A DNA stretch of 64,000 bases, from assembly GCA_019009955.1 (NCBI GenBank), contig CM032230.1, positions 9,907,501 through 9,971,500 of the forward strand, in the 5' to 3' direction. The position numbers and the translations under genes are program-made. Below are positions 13,148-26,514 of this stretch, piece after piece; positions within the stretch are counted from its first letter, which is position 1; each line of letters opens with the position of its first letter. This DNA comes from Riptortus pedestris. Lineage: Eukaryota; Arthropoda; Insecta; Hemiptera; Alydidae. The notes beneath the pieces are model-generated. The model had not been told where the DNA came from, searched no databases, and saw only the letters and a program-made list of their open reading frames with translations.

Positions 13148-13829
13148 GTAGAAAACATTTATTACCATTGTTGGCACACGCTGATGAATGAGCCCTTCAA
13201 GTAGTAGCTACCTATACTAAGCAGATGCCTCAAGTGCTGAATGTCACTTCACATTGTAAACTTAATATCTGTCTCTTGTTAAGAAGTACTTCACAGGACT
13301 TCAAATATAAGTAAAGCTTGAGATATTTGACGAATTAATACTTTAACGTGGACATCACAAGTTAGTTTCAGGCTATCAAGAATCGCAAAACAGATGATTA
13401 TTGAGAAACGTTTTATGCTGTTACATTTTTGCACTCTAAAGTTCCTGTCTTTATGATCTGATTCCATTCAATAATGATCTGGGCCTTTAGTTAACAAAAA
13501 ATAATCAAGGGTCAAATAAGAAGAGCTTATAAATACAGATAAATAGAGAGACGGCACTTTTGGGAACTATTTTAAAACGTCGGAGTATGCATACAAAACT
13601 TACAATCGGTATGCTAAGTACAAATCAGTGTGTCTGCCTGAGATAAGAGGGTTTTAGAGAAGAGATGGGTGAATTATAAAATCGTAAATAAATTCATTAA
13701 TATGCGTCACTTTGAAAATGTTTATTTTCTATTCATTTCATACATTCGCTTGAATGTTTATTGGTATTTTATTTTTTGTGTGCATTACTACTTACTGATA
13801 CTTTAGACTGTTGTCATACTCAAGAAGTA

Positions 13830-13965
13830 CAACTCTAGACGGCTTGAAGATGGTGCCTTTGCAACGAAAGCGTTGCCAACTATACTCGACCATCATCCAG
13901 TGACAACGGTCTGCACCGACAGATATGACATTAGTATCATCTATACTGGCGGTTCCAACACATTA
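13830..13965 (+). repeat. Element D, single-arm copy 2
   Basis: Shares with copy 1 the blocks ACGGCTTGAAGATGGTGCC, TACTCGACCATCA, CCAGTGACAACGGTCT, a variant of the ATATGACA segment, and a downstream 'GATGTTAACAGTTT'. Only one arm of the hairpin is present. Confidence 0.7.
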
Positions 13966-14039
13966 TTTAATTTACCTGATGCTTTAGATGTTAACAGTTT
14001 TTAAAGAGCTTTACTGCCAGAACACAAATAACGATAGAG

Positions 14040-14960
14040 CTGATGAAAGTTTTCGAAGGTCAGCCTAGGCAGGATGGTAGGAGTCTTCCTGAAAGGTTTC
14101 AACCATCGCTCGCAGTCTTCTTCATACCATACGAGATGTTAGATTTCTCATTGGATTCCATCAGTAGGGATGCTGCTAGACTTATCGATTCGCTCCATAT
14201 ATTTTATTCGTATTACCTTCCCATAAATTCCCGTTAGCCCGTCGAAAATAAACAATTTGGCGGGAATGGATCTGTCGGTTAGGTAATCAAAGTCTAGACC
14301 ATTCCCCGGCGTATAATTGCTAAATAAACGCTCGGATCGATAGCTTGCAGACAAACAAGTCGAAAGCTGTGCTTCCGGTGCTATGGCTCAACGAGCAATT
14401 CCGTCGAGTTTGGGTTCTCTCACACGCTAGACTATCGTACCTCTCTCTCACACACACACAGGAACCCTTTATCACCTTCTCTCTCTCGCTCCGAAGGTAC
14501 GGCCAATTAGAGGAGGCGGAGTTTTAGCTTGGGCGGGCATATAACATCTAATTTGATAAGCTACGGGAAGCTACCTCTTTGGCCCTCCAGCTAATCCTTC
14601 CTAACGAACTTTACCGTCCACGCTGATAACAATGATAATGATTACGGATCTCATCGGCTAATACAATCGCCTCAGAGTTTCGCTTCCCTTCCCACGGATT
14701 ATTAAATAACTGATTTATACGATGAGTTATCTCCCCGCCGGGAAGTATTCAGCAAGGGAGTTGTCTTGCCTCAATCTAATAAGGCATTAAGCCCCTTATA
14801 TTCTACGTTGGGATTTAATCTACAGCAACCATGATTACCTCACCGTGTCTATTTCAGGAGCATAACTCAAATTTGCTGCATTACCAACCTCGCTTATTAA
14901 ACCGAGTCCGCGCACAGCCAACACGCCAACAACAAACGTTAACCCGTGGTTTAATAATAC
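14040..14960. other. Unique GC-richer non-coding block
   Basis: Contains several homeodomain-type TAAT words and direct GATAA sites (for example 14625-14665) and no repeat family that I recognise. No frame here reads like protein. A regulatory role inside a large Ddr intron or spacer is possible but is only inference. Confidence 0.25.
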
Positions 14961-15220
14961 ACTGGAAAGGATGATTAAGACAGTGTCTGCCAAAAGTCTG
15001 CAATGTTCTAAATTCACATCTTCTGTACTGTAATAGCAGGTTTTCCTTAAGTGAACTTCGATAGGGATTCGTTTGTTACAGTCGACTAATTTGTTTTAAA
15101 AGACTCCTGTGGATCATCTGCAACGCTTATATAGTTGCAGTATGTTGTGGATTTACCAAAAAAAAAATAATATTTTTGTGCCATTATCCACAGTTTGAAG
15201 GATTTGTGGTAGACTGAGCT

Positions 15221-15224
<4 letters not shown>

Positions 15225-15279
<55 letters not shown>

Positions 15280-15281
15280 TA
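15225..15281. repeat. (TA)n microsatellite
   Basis: About 25 TA units ending in an ACACATATATAC variant. The flanks do not clearly match element C. Confidence 0.9.
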
Positions 15282-16376
15282 CTTGACCTAGTTAAAGAAT
15301 GTCTTTCTTCCTGAAAATTGACTTACCGTCTTCTGAAAATTCTATTTAATACCTTTTAATCGTCTAAAACCTGCTTACAATATTTACCTAACATAAAGTA
15401 ATCTTTCTGTGCAAGTATCCATATTCGCCCTTCTTGAATGCTGCCTTAATTACCTCGGTGTGATATCTGTATCGGTTTTCATATTTCATATAATTCTAAA
15501 ATGATTAATCTTAGTAACCATGGTCTCTTTTTTATAACTCTTTATTCCAAATCTAGTTTTCGAGGATAAGTCTCAACATCAGCGCGCTCTATAAATCGAC
15601 CTTGTGCACTCACTTCTGCCTGTGAGAAGTTAAAACCAAGTGGATGACTTTTTTTTTTTTTACAAAAACCATGGATGTACACATCGACCTCCTTCAGTCA
15701 TGAGATTCATTTTGTAACCTTGGAAGCTTGAAAAATTTAAAATAAGTGTCTATTGTAAATCGTAGCTGCGCAATTTCGCTTTTGATGAAACCGGTGGTTT
15801 TGAGTTAGGTCGGGTTAGGAGAGGGGGGGGGGTCGTAGAGAAGAGCTAAAATACAAAATTGCAAATTTTGTTCGTGCCCATTAGAAGAAGATTTGTATGG
15901 ATTCTTTGTCATAAGAATGGCCTCAATATCTGATGTTCCACCGTGGAAATCAGCTGAAAGAAAGCAATTGGGAAAATGCCTCCCTAAGTCATCAAAAATC
16001 ATTACTTTGCGTTCTTTGACTGATTGTTAGTTACCCAGTTGTAAGTATTCAACCCAGGATGGATTTGTGACTGTGTGTCTGAGCGATGTGTAAGTAGCGC
16101 ATTGTGTGTCTGGCCCTATTAGTGAATGGGAGGGTTAGCAGTGACACTGAATGATTCCGTTCATTCATCACAGTTCGCTCCCGCTCAATATCGTGTTAGT
16201 GAATGTCCTTCCATCTCTTCCCCCAGACAGTGACTCATGCTCCCCACTCTCCCTAATGGCATTCCTTCTAATAATAAGTTGTATGGGATATCTCATTGAT
16301 TCCAAATGATATCGACATACTGAATGTTAAACCGATTTCCATGTTTAGTACTCAGTCGTAAATGTAACACTGTGTA
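15282..16376. other. Non-coding stretch, nothing recognised
   Basis: AT-rich with poly-T (15648-15661) and poly-G (15822-15831) runs. No coding frame with support. Confidence 0.4.
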
Positions 16377-16773
16377 TATTTTTTTCTTCTTTTTTTTCGG
16401 TTGGCATCATACTGGGCCCGTGGGATTCTTGATCTGAGTTTTTATGTAGTGATTGATTGAACTCGACGTACAATCCACGTTATCCAAGAAAGGCCAGGGA
16501 TGTGATGTTTCCAGTATACGTACGGGCCCCGAGGAGTCTGTGGCCAGTTCAATCTGCCAGCCTGCCCTTGGACGGGATCTAAGAGAGTCTTAATTGTTAG
16601 TCATCCCTAGGTGCTGTCAGACGTGTATACTCTTACTTGATCACTCAGTTCGCGAACTCGTGAACTAATGTTCTCCCTTGGCGGGGATCGAACCTGCACC
16701 TATTTCTATCTTCAGCTTACTGGTGGTGGTAGATAAACCCACACCTTAACGCACTTGGCCACCGGCTTCCCAT
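16377..16773 (-). repeat. SINE-B copy 2, best preserved
   Basis: On the minus strand the first ~85 nt read as a tRNA-Ser/Leu-like head. An A-box segment GTGGCCAAGTGCGTTAAGG (complement of about 16745-16764) and a B-box GGTTCGATCCC (complement of about 16685-16695) lie at the usual spacing for a long variable arm. The body ends in TGCCAACCG plus oligo-A, seen on + as the T run at 16377-16397. It lacks an intact acceptor stem, so it is a SINE rather than a tRNA gene. Confidence 0.85.
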
Positions 16774-17738
16774 GTATATGTAATTGTTGGAGAACCACAT
16801 TTTCGCCATCTCGTAGGTAGGATCGTAGATCACCATATTGAAGTAGGAACCACAATAGTTAATTTCCCGTAAACACAAACCCTTTCTGTACAAATGAAAT
16901 AATAATCCCTTTGACAATTCTTGGCATACCAGGCTCTTATGAACAAACAGTAGGTAATATTATGAGATATGTCGTCATATGTGTGACATCCCTGCACGTG
17001 GAAGACCTGCTTACTCACAGATCCCCTTCGTGACAGACATTTTACTTTTTTTATGAATTTATTTCTACGTTTACTATGAGGATTTAATTTATTATTCTTT
17101 ATAGTCGGGGGTGTATGTAGTTTACGTTGCTGGGGGTATATATATTCCGGTTCATGGGATATAAAGTTGGCGGAGGAACAACTCTAGAGAAAAGGGAAAA
17201 CGATTTGGAGAGGTCTTGAAGGGTCTCTAGAGTGGTTGGATGTCGGTGGGCTCTTTTATAATTCATGCCGCTAAGAGCAGTGCGGTGTCCGGGCGGTCTT
17301 GGGTGGAGCTCTCGGCTCTTAAAATGTTCCAAGGCATTCCCCATTCGCCTTCGGGGGAAGCGGTTAAAGGGAAGATGGGAGGATTGGCTCTATGACGGCT
17401 GCTTAGAAGGGGATCATCTTCAGGGATGATGGACATGAAAGCTCCCAGGCTGTGAAATATTGAAGGCACCCAGGCTCATCTCCCCGCCGAATGTGGGGGG
17501 TGATACATCTCCGGCCTCCCTGATGGTGAATTAGTAAGTCGGGTGCTTCCCTTTTTGTGGCCCGGATGATGAGTCGGGGTTGGCAGAAAGAGGACTAAAC
17601 TCTGAGGCAGAGCAGCCCATGAAAGATGGCGGAAGACCACTTAAGACTCTAGTCTGGAGTACAGGATGAACGTATGAAGCTGTCGTGGAGGATGTCTTTT
17701 TCAATAGCAAGAATAATATTGGCATGACCACTGCAATT
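16774..17738. other. Non-coding stretch, GC-richer at 17130-17720
   Basis: The right half is unusually G-rich for this window. Two minus-strand frames (17099-17344 and 17263-17469) overlap in different phases and neither has recognisable domains. I do not support a gene. Confidence 0.35.
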
Positions 17739-18105
17739 TTTTTAGCAGACTTCTCTTAATCTAATGCAGCTATTTAGGTTGTAGTCATAACGCAATTTTC
17801 GACAAATTTCTTCTAACCTCCATCGATCATACATCTGGATGAAAATGTCGTTCAAAACTGTAGCGGTCGCAATTTTTGTTTGGTCATAGTTAAACTCGAT
17901 ATTTATGCGATTTATGTAAAAAATAAAGATCAAGTTCGTTAATGGCTAACATTGGACCAGTAGGAGGAGAGAATTTCGAAAGATCTCCACTGTTATTCGT
18001 CGGATCGAAAAATCGTATAAAACCAATTTTATTTTTAATTTAATGTCTTATAAATCTCGTTGTATATATTTTTCCACTATCTTGATTATTAACACAGATA
18101 ATATC
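17739..18105 (+). repeat. Element C, partial copy without the (TA)n tract
   Basis: Starts AGCAGACTTCTCTTAAT and keeps the internal blocks CATCGATCATACATC, TAGCGGTCGCAATTTTTG and AAGATCAAGTTCGTTAATGG, but moves directly from 'TTCAAAACTG' to 'TAGCGGTCGC'. It therefore lacks the TA microsatellite of other copies. The right end is lost. Confidence 0.75.
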
Positions 18106-19033
18106 TTTTTTTTTCTTTTTTTTTAATTTTCAGTCTTCACTAAGTTTAGTTCACTGAGTTCCTATTCAGGTGCACGTCTGACATTGATCTGATTAGGAAT
18201 TCGTCAGTCTCAGAGAGAGCTATGAAAATGCTAGGAGTATATCTTGCGAAACGTCGGCCGGGAACATGAAGTCAAGGTCAATCAATACCTGAAGACTTTG
18301 GCTGTAGTATTGACAAGGACAGTGGAAATCTAGGAGTATATTTAAATAATTTCTTCTCTGTTCCAACCTTCAAAGAAGAAAACTCCTGCTAAATCGTGCT
18401 TCTAAGGCGTGAAGAATTCGGTAGCCTTTTCTCTTTTCTTATAGTATTTTAAGTAATTACAATATTATTGTAGCTCCAAATTAAAAATGGAGTTCACAAC
18501 ATTATCCAGAGTACCCTCTGAAAATACCCAGTCAGGGTCTCTAATGATCTCATGATCTACTTGAAAACTTAAGTATTCAAGACTGATTAAGGTCGCAAAA
18601 TTTCATTCGTCTTAAAAATTTGTTTGTCATCATATTTCTTTTTTAATTACTAATTTATTGAATAACAATGTTTCACATTGTGAAGATAGCATAATTATGT
18701 CATTGTAAAAATATAAAGGATAAATATATAATACATTTTTTTTTTGTATTCAATCATGTAAGAATAGTGACCTTTGGCCACCTGTGGCCCAGAAGAAGAA
18801 AACTGTTTGTAAGCTGCTAAAGGATTGCCTTTTGGAGAGGTCGGAAAATGGGGGGAGGGATAAGAAAAGCTTTTACAAGTATAAATTGTTTTCCGGGTTA
18901 TGGGGAAAGCCGTTGTACAAACATTCCTACCATAACAGTGAAAAAAATATTAAATCTGCTTCGTGAAATTCTCTGTTGTGGATTCATTGGAGAAGAAGGA
19001 GGTAAAGAGCCACCTGTTAATGCTCCCGTGAGG
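18106..19033. other. Non-coding stretch, nothing recognised
   Basis: Contains 'GCGAAACGTCGGCC' at about 18246, a motif type common in invertebrate retroelement tails and also seen at 25591. No gene support. Confidence 0.35.
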
Positions 19034-19042
19034 CTCTCTCTC

Positions 19043-19110
<68 letters not shown>
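19034..19110. repeat. (CT)n microsatellite
   Basis: Almost uninterrupted CT repeat. It produces a spurious Ser-Leu open frame on the + strand. Confidence 0.95.
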
Positions 19111-19113
<3 letters not shown>

Positions 19114-19889
19114 TTGCCTCTCTCATCCTATCCCTGGAAGAAAGTGTTTGTAATTCATAGCCTGTCAGACTGATGTGTTTTTGCGTCAAGGATACCGATA
19201 CAGGATCCATGATTCGAATTCCGATGAGGCGAATTATCGCCGAATGCCATATTCCCCTCGTGGAACGTTTCTAATAACGCCCCTTTACTTGTTCTTCGCT
19301 CCAGTTTTGTTAACGTTTTAATTCCTGTTTTTGATAACTCAATTAGATTAGGGAAAACCTTTAGCCTGAGTTTTATAAGCCTTTTACGGTGGCCGGCTTT
19401 GCCAGAATATTGGATTAAAGGAGGAGATGCTCAACCTAGTCGGATGATATGCTGAGGATAGGACTCCAAAATTGATGGAGCCTAGAAGTAGATCGCTAAT
19501 ATGTCGCTTAAATACTGTCATAGGATTAGGCCTTACAAGTACTTAGCTCCCATAATAGACTGTTTCAATGAGAGGGGCATATTTGAGATTAAACTCAGTT
19601 TTATAGTCATATTAGTTTGGCTTAGAATTAAAATTATTTCACATATTTACTGTTCCATAATAATTTATAGTTTCTTTCGTACCATAGGAAGTGCAAGAAG
19701 GGTTATCTCAACGATCTTTTTTATTTATTTAGGTGTGTCGCAATTTTAGTGATTCACACTTCTCATATTATATAACTAAAAGTTGGTATAGCCACCTTAT
19801 AATAAAAGAAAAATACTTTAAAATATCTACAGTCGTAGGTCGTAAGGCGCTGTTACAGTTTCTCCAGTGTACTCGTATATTAATGGTAG

Positions 19890-20150
19890 CAGATTCTAAT
19901 TTTTTAAGTTAAGGTTTGGTAAAAGTTTTAAATGTAGTTGAAAAGATGTGTCTGTTGGAGATGTTTCATGATTGTCGTGTAGTAGTTCTGATAAGTTGGT
20001 GGGTAAGTTCTTGTCGGTCTGCAGTCTGTAAGTATGTGTTTGATAGTTAGTTGTGTATTGCATAGTGTACATAAAGGTATTTTTTAATCTCGCTTTAACC
20101 GCGCACATTGTGAATTGGTAATGTCTAATACAGTTTTGCCCAATGCCTTG
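19890..20150 (-). pseudogene. Dead LINE fragment: C-terminal zinc-knuckle tail of a reverse transcriptase ORF
   Basis: In one minus-strand frame (about 20090-19905) the peptide contains PLCTLCNTQLTIKHILTDC, the CxxC...H....C tail that follows RNase H in Jockey-type non-LTR retrotransposons. Residues upstream (ITNSQ...LKRD, then a stop) align weakly with the usual IGHT.L.H.YLL-type segment. Stops and frame changes show that it is inactive, and no reverse transcriptase core remains nearby. A second, better fragment of the same lineage lies at 56650-57310. Confidence 0.7.
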
Positions 20151-23100
20151 GCATGGTTGGAAACTGGTTGTTTGGCCAAAACAAACTTAGGGCAACACAA
20201 ACTTTTGTAGGCAAGAAAAGCTCTAAAATTTATCCATGGTTTCATATCGGTGACACATTGCGCAGAGTCAGGCCATTGGTATAAAATGTTTTCAAACAAA
20301 TAAGACATTTTCAATTTATCACTGAGTATTGAATGCTCTTCCACCGTTTATATTTCGACAGTGGTCACGCTTACCAAAGAGATTAACCCAAAGGTTTGGT
20401 GGTTACTGAATAAAGTATAAAAACCACACTTCTAGTTTATTTTTTTGGTTGGTGTACTGTGGATGTATACAGATACGGACCTAACCAAGTGGATATTCAG
20501 TTCCCACATCCATAAACGATTATCCTATTTTATGAGAACGGTTCAAATCCATAAAATTCCCATGCCCCCCTCCCAACAAAAAAGAAGAAGGAATGGTCCA
20601 TTGATTTGCACTTGTTTTCTGCTCCAGTCTTCCCTCCCACGAGACCGCTTTCTGTCGAATCGACCATACCGAATTCACACAACATGAACCTTGCCTGTGC
20701 GGTTCATTGCACGTGCCAGTATTAAGACATCATCCAGCATCAATGGTACTATGGTAAGGTCATAAATCGACGAACAGACCGCAGTGTATGAATCAGATGA
20801 CGGAGGGGCCAATAATACCGGGACCCTATAAGCAGTCCATCAAACGCCCTCGAGGGGGGCTCTTCGTGCGCCGCAGTGTGACGAATATATATAATTGCTT
20901 GGGTGTATTATATTGCGCTGGGTGGCAGAGGTGGGCGCAGATGCGCTAGTTCCCAAGCAGAGGATCACGTCATCTCCTTCTGGGTTCTCTGTCTAGAATC
21001 ATTCGCCCGTGAAATGCGCCATGTGCCCGCCCAACAATCAACTCCCTTCAGAGCCCAATTTTTTTTTCTGTCGAAATGAATAATGAAATCATAGCATCTT
21101 TTCAACTATATGTTACTTACAAAATCGTTAGCATTATTAGCTCAGGAGTTAAAATCGGAAAAATATGAAGATATTTCTAGAAAGAAGGGATCTCAACCAA
21201 GGAGGGATAGTACCTGCGTGTTTTGTTTGTTTCGGGCGAATAGTACCATACTCATCAAAGTATGACTTGAATACATTTGTTGTTATATCTTCAGGCTACA
21301 CCTGGTGTTGGGTCCTTTGGTTAGGAAAGGGAAAGAACATGCAGTGGATTCCCATTGCCTTCTGCGTCAGTAATCATAAAAATACCTATCAAGCTAATGA
21401 TGAAATAAAAGAAAATTACAATAAAGAGTTGTTAGACAGCAATCCCTCCGTAGCCCGCCTGTTTAATGACGGGCATTAACCAGTATGAAGAAGCAGACTA
21501 CAATTCTATTAAATCCTCTAGTCCAGATGATGGCCATGAGGATTTAAACAAATGGGATACATTTGAGAATACTATTATGATTCCAAATAATTGATTACTT
21601 TTGATGGTAATCAGCTACTGGGCTGTATTCATTACCCGATATCTAACTTTCTTCGAGCTTCCTACTTAAACATCCTTTAAAAGTACAAAAGGCAGGATGT
21701 AAAATATATTATTTTTACATTTTGTGTAAATATAAAATATATTAATGGTCAAATTCAATCAAGAACGCGTGGGGGTTTATATTTTGATTCAATGTAAACA
21801 TATCCGTTTATAGGTAACGTACACGAAAAATGATATATAACTAACTTTGTAAATGAAACAATGTCCTGCATATTATTGTACAGTAACCAAAGTTTTACCA
21901 CAGCTGATTGCATATTTTCAGCCTTGAATAAGTACCAAATCCTAGCGATTCAGTTTAAAATGCAACTAATACCCAATCTGATTATCGAGTATTGTTGTTC
22001 CTGCAAAATGAGGTATGAAGAACAAAATAACGATAAGATACATATTTAAAAACAAATAAATGTAACATAGATCTCAAACAAATATGTACAAATTGGGGTT
22101 TAGAGTGTGGTATATGTGTTGATTGGGTTAAAGTGCCAGATGAGAAGTGACCCCAAAGCCGTATCGCTATTATACAGCCGAGCACCTGATGATGGCACGT
22201 TAGTACCGTAAGGCCTTGTGCTTTAATAAAGAAATAGGTGGGAAGACTTTCTGTTATTAAGATCTGTTTCCCTAAAGTGCTAGTGTTTACATATAAATGC
22301 GGCGCCTTCGGTAAATATAATACAAGCCAATCGATATATTGTTGTATATATTGTAGACAATGTTGTCATTCATTTAATGCGTGTATTGTGCCCATTCTAA
22401 GTCTTTATTTTCTTGTCAAAAACACCCGAATGAGTGAGTAATGAATGTCCAATCCATAGTATTGTCTCGTCCTCAAGTTTGAATTCCAAACTTGTACAAA
22501 GTTCTTGATTTCATTTGGTTGGCTTGAGGGCAAACTGACTTGTAATCAATGAGAACGATGAAGGCATTGTATGTTCTTCACTGTAAGCATTGTTGCAGGC
22601 TATCTTCCTAGCCAGTCTTTGCTTCGCGGTATGTTACGTATACCGAACTTCAAGTGAGAGGTCAATATTTGTTTGAAGAGCTATTTTGGTATTAGTTATT
22701 TATGGAGATTAAAGTACATTAATCGTTCGTTACGAATAGTAATTATGTTCTTGTTACTCCCCAGGGTCGCTTAAGTCCTAAAACTATGGAAAGTAATTGA
22801 AAAGTATTTAGCTGTGCTGTGAAGTTTGCAAAGAGAATCTCAACAAGAAATGATCGGTCGTCGGTAGGGGAGTTAAATGAAAGGCCGCCAAACAAATATC
22901 CTTCGTCTCTTAATATAAAACGAGTAAGTAATATTCCGGAATGCCTTTTCATAATATTGAGCTTCGAAATATTAAATAAACAAACAGCACAAACGCAAAT
23001 TGAAACGGCAATGCCGGATGAAGAAATGCAATAAATGACAGCCCTCTTAGCGCCCCACCTGAATATCGAACGGAAGAAATAAAGACCCCCCCCCCCGTCC

Positions 23101-24087
23101 CCCGGGTTTTTCCTCCATAACACACCGCCCCCCCCTCCCTAAACCTGAATTTATTGTTAAATACCGAGATTATATTAAAAGCCGAAATCCTCCCCATGAA
23201 AGAAGGGGGGACTCTTCCTTATTACGCTCCCTTCAAGGCCTACAAGAATATAATAACTTAAAAGTGTGAATCTCGGTCTCCAGAGATATTTTACCACTCC
23301 CAGTGATTATTTACTTCTTCCCCTCTGATAATTTTATTCCCTTCCTTTATTTGTTCGTATTTTAGTCTGACTGTTAACTCACATACGCATATCCAACATT
23401 TCTGTATTATATTACAGGTTACGGGAAGCTATCTTTTTATATGTTTTTGTAAAAGTATGAATTCAAATGGAGTAGGCAAAGCACTGAAGAAGGAACTCAA
23501 GGAGTTTTTTGTTGCATAAACTTCAGTCTATGGTCGCAACATATAGCTTCACTCTTTAGTGTTAGTTCTCAGGTGCCAGCTGGCAGAGACGTTGCCTCAA
23601 GAACCCGAGAAGCTTGTGAATATTCTAATTCGTCTTTATTTTTACTATGCGTAACACTCTATTTTCCAGAACCTATTTCACCTATTTCCTATGTAAGACG
23701 TCTCCGACTTTGACTTATTTCTCAAGATATCTTCAACTGTAAAACTGGACATAGGTATCCTTTGCTAAAACAAAAGAACTATTCTGGCTAAAACTTTAGG
23801 CAACGAGGTGGTAGGGAACAAGGTATGTAATTATTTTTGGTTAGTTTCCTGTACCAATTCGAATAGTATATGCATATCCAGACTTCTTAGTAATGGCGCT
23901 CTTTAACTCGAAGGGAGGAGTGAGTTCGGGAAGGAAATATAGCTTATGTCGATTAACTAATTAGCCGTTTCATTTCATATTTCTTAAACTGTAAGTAATA
24001 TTTCGCTGTGTATAAGTTGAGTTTCCCCGGCCTACTATTTTGCCAGTAAAACCATTACATATTGATTCAATGTTATAATTTTTATTA
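20151..24087. other. 3.9 kb without recognised genes
   Basis: Two minus-strand frames (20084-20344, 22743-23123) and one plus-strand frame (21165-21479) are 80-126 codons long, but none shows a domain. The second is built partly on poly-C. There are homopolymer runs at 23088-23100. I cannot name anything else. Confidence 0.4.
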
Positions 24088-24472
24088 CTTGATTGGCATA
24101 ACGCCATCAACATTAGAGATCTTTAGACGAACACGAGGGAAATTCTCGATCAGTGTTTTATAGTGAATGTGTTTCGATGTACAATCCCCGTTAACCAAAG
24201 AGGGCCAGGAATAAGTTTCTGAAGTAGGCTGTCTCCCCTCATTGCAACAGGAGGTGAGTTCACAAGCGATCTATCCTGTGGACGTCATCTATTAGAGTCA
24301 AAGTCGTTAATCGCCCTTAGCGGTTGTCCGATATCCACTAATGCGCTCTGGTAGCCAACTATTAATCAAAGTTCCTCCCTTGGGGAGGATCCTACTTCCT
24401 AACCTGAACCTACTTTTAACACCTGCTTACAGAGGCGTAACCACCTACGTGCCTTAACACGTACGGCCGCGA
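24088..24472 (-). repeat. SINE-B copy 3
   Basis: Shares the body motifs 'GATGTACAATCCCCGTTAACC' (first 20 nt) and 'AGGGCCAGGAAT', and a head whose A box is the complement of 'CGTGCCTTAACACGTACGGCC' (first 20 nt), near 24449-24469. The poly-A tail has decayed. Confidence 0.75.
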
Positions 24473-26357
24473 GTGAATCTAATTATCCATTGTTACACTC
24501 AAATGTAGGAGCCATTGTATCAGAAAATTATTGTTATGCTGTCTCTGTTTTGACCACTTTCATAATCTTACAACAGTTTTATTTCTTTCAATTCGGTAGC
24601 AATATTTAGTTTTGGAGTATTTCACTTAATAAATGCACGTTTAAAGTTGGCTTTCTTCATTAGTTTCTTTTTTTGGAAAAGAGCGAATTGGTTTGAAATA
24701 ATACTGCTACTATATTTTAGTAGGTCAAAGACACATGGCCGTTCTCTGTATAAGTTACCCAAATTGCTTTACGTCTATTTTGAAGATAGTGTGGCTGCAG
24801 CACTGAGTAATAAGTGTTAGTGAACGGCGTGTGGTGTAAATGAATGTATCATTAGAGAATGTAGGGATGAGAGGTGAAGCGGGGGTGGAGGGAGCGCTGC
24901 CTGGTGGCGTAAATAAAAAGTAGGCAGGTAGAACTAAGGGCCGCTAATTGAGGGAGGAGATGGAGAGAGAGTGAGTGAGAGAAGGAGAGAGCGTGAGAGG
25001 GAGTGAGAGTGAGAGAGGAGGTGGAGAGGGGAAGACTCGGCAGGTATTGATTCGGAGGTTACCTCTACCTCCCTCCCCATAGAGGTTAGTGTGTACCTAA
25101 CCTTTACAGCTACTCTCTTATACCTCCTTGGGGGTCTAAGCCTCCTCTACTAGCTCCCTGTTATTCTGCCTCTTTTCTTTCATTATCAAAGCTATTGTTC
25201 TTCCAAGGGACTTATTATATTCTCTGTAAAGGCACTAACAACTCGAAACATCGGCCCGAAAATTGTAAGGAACGCTGGTTAAGCACAGAAAACGACCTCA
25301 GAATCCATATTTAACCATTTAATGGATCAACTAATAATAGGCCTTGAATTGTTGGACGTTCTCTTCAGCAACTTGTTATACGAAATTCGCCTGGCATTCT
25401 TGATTATTTTAAACACTTTGAAAAATACTAACGAAGCAATTCTTAGTCATAAATTGCCACCTTAAACCACAACTTATAAAAAAATTAATTTTTACGTTCC
25501 ACCATTCATTTCATATGCCGTACTGCACAATATACTGTATCTTCAAATTCAGGAACTCTGTGAGTAGTCCTGAGGAAGCTGAAAGTATGTCCAGCGAAAC
25601 GTCGACAATGAATACACCAACTTTAACCGTAATAACTTATTTTATTTATTCTTCTGAGTGGAGCGAAACTAATCCATGGTTACTATATACACTGGTAACA
25701 ATTTGTGGACAACCCTATTAATAAACATAACTTTACACTTTTTGGGGGGGGGCTAATTATTAATTTTTTTTTTAAATAAAATTTATTGCAGTTTATAAGA
25801 AACTGGTAAACACTATTGCTTCGAAACTTTTTAACAATCATTAACCTTCTCTAGTGCATAGGCTTCCTGTTTGCCACGCAAAGTAATCTTTGGATACTAC
25901 ATGAATTATTTAGTGTATAGAATTGTCAAAGGTGGGTCCACTCCTGTGTTTAGTATTTTAGAATAAACTGATTGTTTATATTTGGCATGAATTTAAATGT
26001 TATTGAATAAACCCTACTCCTACAAGGCAATATTTATGGCATTTGGTCATTAGTTATTATAAAATGGGAATTTATTATTTCCAATAAATGTATTATGTTT
26101 TATAGAAAAAGTATCGAATTAAATCATTTTCTAAATAGATATTCTGACAATTTTATCTGAAAAATATGTGAAACAAAAGCGTGAAGAATTTGATCAGACA
26201 ATTTTATCTTATGTTGCACAGAGATATAAAATGAAGGCATAGTCGAAAATTGTTTTCGGTTCCATAATGGTGGAAAACTATACATTGGACATTCCAAATA
26301 ACGATATTTTTGTTCCTTTTTTTGTTGTATATAACACATGGAAATTAAATGTATATA
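24473..26357. other. Non-coding stretch with a purine tract
   Basis: 24955-25035 is a long GA-rich tract without a fixed unit, followed by pyrimidine-rich sequence at 25060-25180. 25560-25640 carries 'CCAGCGAAACGTCGACAATG', a retroelement-tail-like motif. No gene. Confidence 0.4.
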
Positions 26358-26363
26358 TTTATT
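26358..26363 (-). terminator. Candidate polyadenylation signal for the minus-strand gene
   Basis: TTTATT on + is AATAAA on the minus strand, about 150 nt past the stop codon at 26515. No transcript evidence is available, and other A-rich words occur in this AT-rich DNA. Confidence 0.4.
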
Positions 26364-26514
26364 AAGTTTTATTAACAAATGTTTGGTCCATAAAGAAGGT
26401 TTTTTGTTTCATATAGTTTTTGAATGTTCCAAACTATTGGCGTCAATGTCACTGATGAGAATAGAAAGGTGGACTTTAACGTTAATTCGGGAATATCATT
26501 CCTTTGTTTTTACT

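Noticed and set aside
16680..16770. Possible tRNA gene on the minus strand
   Set aside because: A and B boxes are good but there is no paired acceptor stem, and it continues into a SINE body with a poly-A tail.
18848..19153. 101-codon + frame with a long Ser-Leu run
   Set aside because: Produced by the (CT)n microsatellite.
20084..20344. 86-codon - frame upstream of the LINE tail
   Set aside because: Only its end overlaps the LINE relic; the rest has no similarity I can support.
21165..21479. 104-codon + frame ending in DSNPSVARLFNDGH
   Set aside because: No family recognised, no supporting splice signals; probably chance.
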